64,000 bases of DNA, from assembly GCA_018398805.1 (NCBI GenBank), contig JAGFBZ010001287.1:1-64000 (forward strand), written 5' to 3'. The notes under the pieces were generated by a model that ran no database searches, was not told the DNA's origin, and was given only the letters and a program-made list of their open reading frames with translations. The position numbers and the translations under genes were made by a program. Positions 12,401 to 24,200 of this stretch are shown one piece after another; position 1 is the first letter of the stretch; every line of letters begins with the position of its first letter. This stretch comes from Hirundichthys speculiger (taxonomy: Eukaryota; Chordata; Actinopteri; Beloniformes; Exocoetidae).

Positions 12401-15400
12401 ACTATGACAGAATGAGACCGACGCAGAACCACACCTGAATATATAATACGGGACTGTTATTCTGTTTGCCGTACAAGAATATGAACCATTCAGGCCCGTC
12501 TGAACACGCTGCCTCTTCAGAAGTTGTGACCCAGCATCAAATGAGTCATTTCAGCAGCAAATGTCTGACTGTGATGAAGTTAAAAGGTGCACAGCTGCTC
12601 AGATAGGCTTCTGATAAAGTTGCGTTTAGGTCCAGATGTATTTGACGATGAACGAGAAATAAAACAATCCAGACGCGAATAAAGTGCAGGTTTTCAGCTT
12701 TAATTTAAATGTGGCATTTACCATTTAGGAATTACAGCTATTTTCAAGCAAAGTATCACCATTTCCAGGGTGTCACAGGTGTTTGGTCGAGTGGAGCTCA
12801 TTCCCTCATTACTTCAAGACAAAAGAAGCAGATTAAAGGTCTGGAGCTGCATTTGGCAGCTGTTTGACTGGACCTAATATGAAACACAATGGAAGAGAAG
12901 GAGATCACGGAGGTGAAAAAAGAAAAGTATGGAAAAAAATGTAGGTGTGGTTCATTCCTAAAAAGAAAAGTCATTGGTGAACTCGACATCTAAAGGCCTG
13001 GAAGACTAAAGAGAACTCAGGAGGGTGATCATAGAATCATTTCCTGAGTGGAGAGAAACTCCGTCACACCAACTTTCTGAAGAAGGTAGATGTAGCATGA
13101 TGGAAATCAGTTATCAGGAGACACCTTTGTTAATGTAAGGTCATAAATATATACATTTACAACAAACCTCCGGTTCATTCAAGTAGGAAAAGTCAGATTA
13201 GAAGAAAACACCCTCCATGTTTGGAGTCAGATTGGCCAGATGAACCCAAGATAAATCTGTATCAGAGCGATGGGAAGAGAAAAGTCTGGAGAAGGAAGCC
13301 AACAGCTCATGATCCAAACCAGACCACATCATGTGTCAAACACGGTGGAGGCAGTGTCATAGTACGGGCACATGGGGCTACAAAGACACAGGATCATTGG
13401 TTTTTATTGATGATGTGACTGACAGAAGCAGCGTTGCCAGTTGCACCATTATTATTGTATTTGAATGATAATTTTGACCTCTGTACAATGTTTGATCAAT
13501 TGAAAAAAACAAATGTGAGATAATTTCTCAACAGCCCTCAGAGAGCAGCTGTTACAGCGTTTCTTTGCAACTATGATTCATTATTAGTCCGATTTGAAAT
13601 CAGATTCAGCCCCAAAGTTCACTGCATATTTACACCGTTGTACCAGTTACACAACAAATGGTACAATAGTGGTAGAACACTGGTAGAAAACTGGTACGAT
13701 AGTGGTAGAACATTCGTAGAAGACTGGTACGATAGTGGTAGAACACTGCTACGATACCGGTACGGATAGTGGTAGAACGCTGGTACAATAGTGGTAGAAC
13801 ACTGCTACGATAGTGGTAGAACACTGGTACGATACTGGTAGAGCGCTGGTACGGTACTGGTAGAGCGCTGGTACGGTACTGGTAGAACGCTGGTACGGTA
13901 CTGGTAGAACGCTGGTACAATAGTGGTAGAAGACTGGTATGATAGTGGTACGATACTGGTTGAACATTGGTAGAGCACTGGTACGATACTGGTAGAACAC
14001 TGATACGATACCGGTATGGATAGTGGTAGAACACTGGTACGATACCGGTAGAGCGCTGGTACGATACCGGTAGAACGCTGGTACGATACCGGTAGAACGC
14101 TGGTACGATACCGGTACGGATAGTGGTAGAAGACTGGTTTGATAGTGGTAGAATGCTGGTACGATCGTGGTAGAACACTGGTACGACACTGGTAGAAGAC
14201 TGGTACGATAGTGGTACGCTACTGGTAGAGCACTGGTACGGTACTGGTAGAACGCTGGTACGGTACTGGTAGAACGCTGGTACGGTACTGGTAGAACGCT
14301 GGTACGATAGTGGTACGATACTGGTTGAACATTGGTAGAGCATTGGTACGATACTGGTAGAACACTGATACGATACCGGTATGGATACCAGTAGAACGCT
14401 GGTAGGATACCGGTAGAACGCTGGTGCGATACCAGTAGAACACTGGTGCGATACCGGTAGAACACTGGTGCAACACCGGTAGAACATTGGTAGAGCACTG
14501 GTACTGTACTGGTAGAACACTGGTACGATAGAGGTAGAACATTGGTACGATACCGGTAGAACATTGGTAGAGCACTGGTACTGTACTGGTAGAACACTGG
14601 TATGATACTGGTAAAATACTGGTACGATTGAGGTAGAATACTGGTACAATAGTGGTACGATACTGGTTGAGCATTGGTAGAGCACTGGTACAGCACTGGT
14701 ACGGTACTGGTAGAACACTGATACGATACCGGTACAGATAGTGGTAGAACACTGGTACGATACCGATAGAATACTGGTAAGATACCGGTACGGAAAGTGG
14801 CAGAAGACTGGTACGATAGTGGTAGAACACTGGTACGATACTGGTAGAAAACTTCAACATGTCCCATCTGGAGAAGATCAATTCTGACGTTCACACTTTG
14901 ATTAAGATAAGATATTCCTTTATTTATCCCACAATGGGGAAAAATTACATCGTAACCATTTTATTTTAAATCCATTATGTGAATAAAACAAAATAATAAA
15001 ACCTCTGTCAGTGTAACGAAGAAGGAAATTCCCCGTTTTCACTGTTCTCAAGCCAAGAGTTTCCAGAAATAAACTACATAAACATTGTTTGTTAAGCAGA
15101 AAAGCAAGGATGCAAATTCATGCAAACAGATGTAGAAGATGACGTTCAGGGTCAGAACTTAAGTATTTATGTATTCTGAAATTAGTATTCCACAGAGACG
15201 TGCACTTACCCCCGTATAAGCATTTAAAGACTGTATGGAAGCATCAAACCTGCACCACATCCAGACGTCGGGGTCGAGCGAAGGGAACGTAACACTCATT
15301 AGAGAACAGAGGAAAAAGAGGTCAGCGATGTGGATGAAAGGGCAAATCAATCAAGAGGCAAACAGCATCTGCTCAACCAGCTGAGTGTGAACAGGAGCAC

Positions 15401-18400
15401 CAGAGCAGACGTCTAGACAGCAGATACCAAACAGAAACTCAACTCTAAAGGCAGATTCTAACGGCATCTAAAAAGCAATTATAGTACATAGGGTTGCATC
15501 ATGTAGGAGACGGCAGCAAAGACATCAATGCAAAGCAGACAGAAGACTGTCGACAGCTCTGCAGCACCGTTATATATGAAGGCTTTAAGTCAAACCCTGT
15601 TAAAGTTTTATTAGTGCTAATCGAAGCAGGAAAGTTAATGCTGGAGTTAAGATTAAAACTCTTATTTAAGAAATAAGTCAGGTTAAATGGGAGCTGGGAG
15701 GTAGAAATGTACAAAGACCAAACTAAGGAGCACTTTTGGGGAACGAGGATACTGCAAAGAACGGTTGGTTTTAGCTTTTTGAGGACATGATTTAGTTTAA
15801 ACTGTTTTCTAAAAGCTGAATGAAGCAGAACCATCAGTTATCAGGACATGCTTTGTTCCTTGAAGGCTAGACTTCAATTTTTTATTTAAATTAAGATTAC
15901 AGTTGGGGATGATTCACTGAAAACAGAGACACTCCGCTTATTAGGTGTGAGTATTAGCAAGGACCTCGCAATACGATATGTATTGTGATGCTTGGGTCAC
16001 AATACGATATCACGATATCGCGATATTCTACCCAGTTAATATCAAAATTAAAAGTACAGATGAAAAATCGAGTTGCTGTATATGTTCATCAGATGATATT
16101 GATCATTCGGAGGACAAACTGAGTCAAAATTATTTGCTTTAAAACAACCTATTTATTGTTTATTATTAGTGTTTTTGCACATTTAAGTGAATGAATGAAT
16201 TTTCCTAAAAAAAAAAAAAATCGATTAGGAGCTGAAAAATCGATATTATATCGGGCAGCCGAAAATCGCGATATATCGCCAAATCGATTTTTTTTCACAC
16301 CCCTACGGCTTATCTACATATTATCACAGTTTAACATCTTTACTCTTTTTGTACCTGGGCGATCTGACCACGAACCAGTATCACAATTATTTGCACATTT
16401 TACCTCAGTTACGATTAATGAGCTATTCTTTTAGTTGTGTTTTATTAGTTTCCCTCACAGACACTGTAAAACTGCTCAACCAATAAAAGAGATGTTTCTG
16501 ATGAAAGAGCCACGTCTTTGTGTCATTTACATTACTACTGTAATTAACCACATAATAATGATAATAACCACATCTGTCCAGTCATCTCAGACCCTCCGCT
16601 GATGCAGATGAGGGTCAACTAGTCCCTAAACCTGGTTTTCCTCCCTGTTAAGCCTGACTTATACTATCACGTCCCAACTATAGGCAGCCCTACATGCAGG
16701 ACCAATGTCGTCGATGGCTTGTCTATTGTCATTTGAGTCAGTCTGCATTTACGCCACCAAACACTGGGTGAGGCGAGTTTCTTTTTCTCTTTTTTCTGCA
16801 GCGCTGTAGCTTCACTGAGCTTCACTTCCTATATTTAGCAAATAAAGTCTATCTAGTGTGACTTGGAGCTGATAAAGGCTGAGCATCAGTGATTATTACT
16901 GACACCGTGGCGCTGATAGACACCATTCTACCTGAGGATCAATGCTGCCAGTCCAGTCACATTCACTCCGGTCTTGACCGTCGTAACAACTGGAGACAGG
17001 TGCACGTCAGGTACGACAGGCTTCAGCAGGTCCACAGTTGTCAGGATGGGAGACTCCACCGACGTCAGGATTCAATCAGACCTGCTTAGCTAGACTGGTT
17101 TTTAATAGCTAAAGCAGTGGTTCTCAAACTTTTAATACTGCGTACCACCTGAGAAACTGTTCAGCTCTCTGAGTACCACCATGAAGACCAATTTAAAATA
17201 TAGCCATATATACCTTCTGAATTAGCTTCAAACACACAGAGATGTTTATTCCTTATTCTGGTTATTATACCTGAATTGTCACTTTACTGAATCAGACATT
17301 TACAACTCTGTCCAACAACTCTCACAGACTCTCATAAAGAGCAAAATAAACACTTAAAAATTGTTAATCTGCACTGCAACTGAATATGCAACACATTTCG
17401 TTTGAAACGAATTTATAATGCATTGTATGTTTCTGATTTTTTTTTTTGAAAGTGAAAATGTGGAAACAATGTGGAAAGTCATGACGTTCCCCCGCGTACC
17501 ACCAGAGAGCGCTCACGTACCACCAGTGTTACCCGTACCATAGTTTGCGCACCACTGGTTTAAAGGAACTGGCGTTATATGGATCGTGAAATCTCAACAC
17601 AACTGGAATGAACTGGATCAGTAACTGAAACAATAAACTGGACCGAGCTGGAATGTAATTTGGACTTAAATGGATTGTATTTATTGGACTATTTCACTTC
17701 TGAATCATTTAGACAGCAGTAAGTAAGTGATTCGGGTTAAGAACGAGAATAAAGTCGTATTTTTAATGCAGTGCAGCACAGACGTGCACGAATGTGTGTG
17801 CTCACACACATCCGTCTCAGGTCCTGGACGGGTCGGCCCAGCTGACGGCTGTCATCCTGGGACTTAGCCCATTTGCACTGGATGAAGAGTCTGATGCGTT
17901 AGAAACCAGCCCAGTTCCACATGAGATCCCACACAGTGAAATCCATTGTTAATAACGTCACAGACTAGGGGTGGGGAAAATCGATTTGGCAATATATCGC
18001 GATTTCTGGCTGCCCAATATAATATCGATTTTTCAGTTCCTAATATCGATTTTTTTTTAGGAAAATTCATGTATTCATGTATTAGACGCACTGTGAATAC
18101 TTAAATGTGCAAAAACACTAATGATAAACAATAAATAGTAGGGATGCACATTTTGGATTTTTTTTATGACCGTTAACCGACGCCCTTTAATGATTAATAA
18201 CCGTTAACCGATAAGTCCGGGAGGGTTGGCTGCCACAATGTTGCGCGCGTTGTCGTGGACGCATGCCGACACTTCCCCGTGTTTACTCTCTCAGCAATGT
18301 GTCGCCGTCACCTTGTCGCAGAGATGCCGCCGTCACTTTTGATTTATACTCGCGCGATCTCCGCTATGTTATTCCAGGCCACAACACAAGAGCGACAATC

Positions 18401-21144
18401 ACAAACTAGCTAAACTAACTAAACTTATTTCTTGCGTTTTTCCACTTCCTCACCGTCTCGGCCGTATCCACACCCACATTCATCGCTATCTCCCTCCATG
18501 AATTACTAGAATATGTGCTGTTTTTGTAGTGTGGAGAACCAGAATCGTACAGATGTGGGTACTTCCTCATTTTTCCGATGACACGCTCTTTTCTACGCGG
18601 AGTAGAATTGACCAATCAGAGGCCTGTTGCACCTGTCGACATGCCCCCATGAGTTGATTGAATTACGTAGCTTAAAAACAAAATTGACCGTTAGTATTAA
18701 TCGGTTAGAGTTACTGTTATCGGTTAAACGGTTAACCATGTGCATCCCTAAAAAATAGGTTGTTTTGAAGCAAATAGTTTTGACTCAATTTGTCCTCTGA
18801 ATGATCAATATCATCTGATGAACATATACAGCAACTTGATTTTACATCTGTACTTTTAATTTTGAAATTAACTGGGTAGAATATCGCAATATATCGTGAT
18901 ATCGCACCGTGACCCAAGTATCATGATACATATAGTATTGCGAGGTCCTTGCCAATACTCACCCCTATCACAGACAGTCTTTTAACTGCTTTTTTTTTTT
19001 TAATTCAAGCTTTAATCATTTCAGGTTACAGTAAAATAAATATAATCTTTATTTGACTACATCTCTATCTGCAACAAGGAGGCTTTTCTTCTTTAAATCA
19101 ACTCAACATCTCGCTCATTTCCAAACTCAACAGTCCACGTGTCGACTCTCCCCCCACATCTAAATCTGATTTAGGAAGCTCAGAGACGGATGTTACACCA
19201 GGCTCCATCTATGGATAAAAAAAAACTGCACCATCATCAAGGAAGCATGTCAGTTAAAACTATCGATGCCCTGCTTACATCATCTCCATCCATTCGTCTG
19301 CTGATGCTTTCATCCAGACACATCTGTCTTCAATGAGCCTCATGGTAACACCATATCAGCCATTACTTCTCCTGTCAGCAAAGAAGATGTATCTGATGTT
19401 GTTCACAGAACCACCCAAGTCTTAAAAAAAGTCAAAACTGAAAATATCCAGTATTAAATAAGACAAAATCAGTCAGGCCCTCATTTATCCTTGTGGATGT
19501 TTAATGATTACAGCCGAGACCAGACTCACCTGAGCAACAGGTGAAGTCCATCTCTGTAACAACTGAAACTCTGTGTTTCAGTGATAGAAAGCTTTGATCA
19601 TCTTGGAAGCAAGTAGCCATTCAGCGTAAGAATCGGACCGTTAAAGGAACAGGACCACTGACTCTCTGAGGGCCTTCGGTTCATCTTTAATCAAACACTT
19701 TCAGGTTCAAATTAAAGGTTTTGACAGGTCCAGATACCTTCAAGGCTGGATGCCAGTGGGTACATCCATAATGGATGATTCTGAACCTCAACATCGTCCT
19801 GCACCACCGAGAGTTCTGGGAAAACTCAGTGCTGTAGTCTCCTCTGTAACATGCAGGATGTTCAAGTGAGGTCCGACTTTGTTCATGTCGCTCTGACTTT
19901 GATTTCCAGGTGGCAGCGCCAGCGGCCCAGTAGAGGCTGGTTCAGGACCTGCTGGACTGTCAGTGGGGGGAAAACGAGACCCATTTCAGAGTAGGTCAGG
20001 TTTCTAGTGACTGGGCACAGCTGGCCAGGCGACGGTACGGTACCGACACCTTACGGTATAATCACCGTATTAACACCAGACAGAACCGCTTATAGAACAC
20101 ATCTCTATCTGGTGGATTTATCAAAAACCTTAGAAATGGATGGATCATTTAACTGACTAATGGATCAACCCTTTTTTTTTTTTTCCAGCTATATTCTCAT
20201 GCACCCTCTGCTCAGCCTCACAGTCACTTCCCCCCTCATGGTTGGCATTTTAAGTGTGTTTTTTTTTAGGCTCACCATCAGCGTGTGTTAGGTTGTTGTT
20301 GCTTGGCAGATATCTGACCACCATCTTAAAAGGTGGCATCAAAACTTCTCATTTCCTTCTTCAAAAACGCATCTTACAATCAGATCAATGTGATATTTCA
20401 GATGATGCAGAACCAAATCCACCCATCAATGACTCTTTACTACAGCTGAGCGATTTTATCGATTCTGCGATATATATCGATATTTTATTTCCCCAGAGAG
20501 TATCGATTTTTCAGCCGCGGGTATCAATACTCTAAGCTTATTTCAAAACCCCCGTGTTTCCCATTTTTAAAAGCTTGCAAGCAACAATTTGCACTGTTTA
20601 AATAAATGACTCTATTTTCCTCAACACATCTTTTATTCATTTTGTCCAGCATTTGCAAGCTGCCTGTCAGCCATATAATGTGTAATTGATGCTTTCAGTT
20701 CAATTAATTCAAACAAAGTCATTGGAACACTCACAAGATGTCACCAAAATCACTTTGTCCCTTTAAAATCTTTTGGGAAATTATGTAAATGTATCGTAAG
20801 ACGAATATCGATATACATCATATCGTGAGCCGAATATCATGTATCGTATCGCGAGATTAGTGTATCGCTACAGCCCTACTGATAACCCAGAAGAGAAAGA
20901 AAGTATTTCACTAATATTACAAAACTATATATATATAGAGTAGGAAAGCACCAAAACAAAAAGGAAACTTGTTACTTTGTTACGAAACTTTGTTACTTTA
21001 GCATAGAGGTCTTCGGAACAACCCGAGGTTTCGACCCGACCCGAATCGGGTCTCGGGTCCATTCAAAAGAGGTGACTTCGGGTTGGAATCGGTACAGTTA
21101 GTCTCGGGTCCGGTCGGTGCTCTCTTACAGGCTGGGTCCGCGTT

Positions 21145-21237
<93 letters not shown>

Positions 21238-24200
21238 TTGGCGGTGGCAGCCAATGTCAGGACTCGGGGCAGTTAAATTAATTATTCATTAACGTCGTGT
21301 GTTTGTCATGAAACAATCGTGTTGCTGTAGCGTGTTATTAGCGGTTTGCCCAACAGCTGTAAAGCACAACGGATCACTAACATGACAACGCTGGATGAGA
21401 GAAGATATTCACAACACGTCCTGACCGGTGTAGGCTATTAGTGTTAGCAGTTGCTACCAATAGCATCTGTATCCACAAAGAAAATAACAACGTGAATTTA
21501 TTGTTGTTTACATCACGTAGCCTATGTAGCAACTGAACCGGGTAGAAGAAGACAACTTTAGGTAAGAAAATCACATTTTATTCAACGCTAGACAACTTTA
21601 ACATGAGCAGCTATGGGCTGGATTGTCTCAATTCTATTCGGGTAACTCGGTTCGGTTCGTGATCGGAAACTAAAGACTTGGGTCGGGTCGAACTTTCACG
21701 GGTCGATTCGGGTTCGGGTCCATGAAAGTGGACCTGTGAAGCTCTCTACTTTAGCAGTATGTGATATTGCTTTTATGTAACAGTTGCAACAATTCCTTTT
21801 AAGCACGGATAAAATGTTTAAGATGAGTATCGTATCATGCGGAGTGGAATATCGTGTATTGTATTATATTGTATCATGAGATTAGTGTATCGCTACAGCC
21901 CTACTATTTACATTTAACATACTTGTATCAGGTCCATCACGATGCCAGCGGAGACCATCCCGAGTCCTGATATCAGGTACGGCACTATCACCTGCGCCGC
22001 GATGAGCCAGGAGCTCTCCGGGAGGAAGCCGTGCTCCGATCGAGTTAGCTTCCATGTCACTCCGCGGAGCTTCCTGCCCTGGTAGCAAAGCTCCAGCTCC
22101 AGACGAGTCACGACCATCTTGAACAAAGTTAGCCGCGTCGGTAGTTATCCCATGTTAGCCGCAACTTCGGTCCGAAATTAAAAGGGGATTTCAACTTCCT
22201 GTCGGTCAAAACTGATTTTGTTTGTGCGACTGGTCCAGAGTAGTGATGAAGTACGAAGTAATGCCAATCAATCGGTAACGACACCTCTGAGCTTCTCTGC
22301 CTTCAGGTCTTCAACGGTCATCGTTCCATTTCTTCTGATTGTGATCACTTTTCCCGGGCAGAGGAGGAGTCAGAGGCTCGAGCTCTAACCTGAGGGTAAC
22401 GTCGCGTGGCATCATTGACCCTGCGGTGACTCAGCAGTGAATGAGGCGTCTGTTAGTCAGCGCCACCGTGGAACTCCTTCATTAACACCATCTCTGACTC
22501 ACAGGTCACGACGTTCAGCGGCTGCAGGTGCTGAACACCTGAGGCAGGTTTAATTAAGATATTTTAATGAAAGATGACCCCGGGATCTTTAGAGAGGTCT
22601 GCTGAAGATGCTCCAGGATCAGTTTCTCATTCTTTTCACAGCTGTCTGTTGAACGTCATCGATCCCTCTGATCCGGTCTGAAATCCACTTGACCTCCAGT
22701 TTGAAAAGGCACAGCCGTCTCCTGGAAACGACAGCAATGCTTGATGGGACGGCTCAGCAGCTGAAGAGAAGAAGAAGAGGAGGAATAGTCCAAAAGGGAG
22801 TTTAGATGGAAGGAAGCCCTTTATCTTTCTGCCATCCCGGTCCGTTCTCTCATTCAGCCCGGGATGAGAGTGGAGAGGAAAACAGGACCGGGAGATCCTC
22901 GGACGAGAGTAGCTTCCCTCCCGTCACCATCGGGGTAGTCCTGCTGCAGCCTCGGCTCTGCCGTGACGTAGCGGCGACGGAGACGTCTGCACCGAGCAGA
23001 CTCCAGACGCAAATGGACCGGCTTACCGCCTCACGCTCTTCCTGCTTGCTATTTCTTGCTGCGTGTCTGCCTCTCGTCCTCCCTCTCTCTCTCTCTCTCT
23101 CTCACCATGTGACATCCCTCTCTCTCTCTCTCTACGTCAGACGGTCTCGTTGCATTTCTCCCTCTCTCTCATCCGTCTTTTTCCAATCTTGCTCTCCGTA
23201 TCGTGACTCATTCTTTCTCTCCATCCTTTCCTCCCATTACCTCCCCCGGCTATATTTACACAGCCATCTCCTTTCCTGCTCCACCTCCAGAACAAACACA
23301 ACACTTTCCCCCCCGAGTCTGCTCTGAGTCGGCACAAACAACTGAAACATCTGCACGGATTATTTTATTTATCAGTACAGTACTTGTTTTACTAATTCTC
23401 CCTGATGAGTAGGGTCGGGCATCGTTTGGATTTTAACGATTCTGATTCTCTGTTTCGATTCCTGTTCAAAACGATTCTCGATTCCGATTCTTTGATGTGT
23501 AGGTCAACAGATCGCGACTTATCTAACAGTAGAATTTTTTTCATTAAAAAAAACTGTGACACATTTACACAGGCGACAGGCCATTTTTATTCTTCTACAT
23601 GCTTGCATGCACATATGCATACACATATGCATACACAGAATTCATTTACAGCCTAAATCTTAAATCACTTACAGTTGGCAGTTGGCCTCCAAAATACATT
23701 TTGCCCAACAAAAAATGAAATCAACAGTTTTTGTTTAGGAAGATGACCATATCTGCTCTTTCAGAAACAGACAGATAAACGACGACAAAAACATAACCTC
23801 CTTGGTGGAGTTAAAATTGTTCGTTTACCTGGGTTGCTGGGTTACGCTCATACAGACAAGGGGCCCTCCTAGCCAATGGGATGCCAGGAAGATGCTAAGC
23901 GATAGCCAATGGCAGAGCAGCTACAAGTATGTTTACGTTCGGTAAACTCTGGGAGCTGCGAGTAGCAGCGCTACTATATTTAGCCTTTCAAACTAGAGGC
24001 AATATTTTCCCGTTGATGTGTTTCGTAACCTGAAAATTTCGTATGTAGAGACTAGGGATGGGCATTCGGTGAAGATTTATTCGTCGATCGTCAGGAAAAT
24101 TAATAATTAATAATCGATTAATCATTAACATTTTTATATTGAAAACTATCACAATTATTCTCGATATCGGCGTGATGTTTGTTTTCCTCTTTGGCCTGGT

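Larger units (their letters stand above)
17966..18967 (+). mobile_element. MITE family A, copy A4, interrupted by D1
   Basis: TAGGGGTGGGGAAAATCG...CTCACCCCTA is flanked by an exact duplication, tcacagac (17958-17965, 18968-18975). Element D1 is inserted in the core at ataaatag. Confidence 0.88.
20441..21903 (+). mobile_element. MITE family F composite (F1) ending 20 nt from the exon 1b donor
   Basis: The left end is TACAGCTGAGCGATTTTATCG. A complete right end (GTATCGCTACAGCCCTA) occurs at 20878 and a second one at 21903. The best target duplication is ctctttac (20433-20440) with ctatttac (21904-21911), which flanks the whole interval. It is therefore read as one insertion with a partial second unit, itself carrying element G. 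Confidence 0.7.

Noticed and set aside
13630..14894. Minus-strand frames of 220-381 codons rich in [15 protein letters not shown] repeats
   Set aside because: They overlap in all three frames of an 11/22-bp minisatellite, so open reading is a by-product of stop-free units.
22806..23327. 173-codon plus-strand frame upstream of exon 1b, Ser/Leu-rich
   Set aside because: Low-complexity CT-rich DNA, no domain, no signal for a real start; not called a gene.
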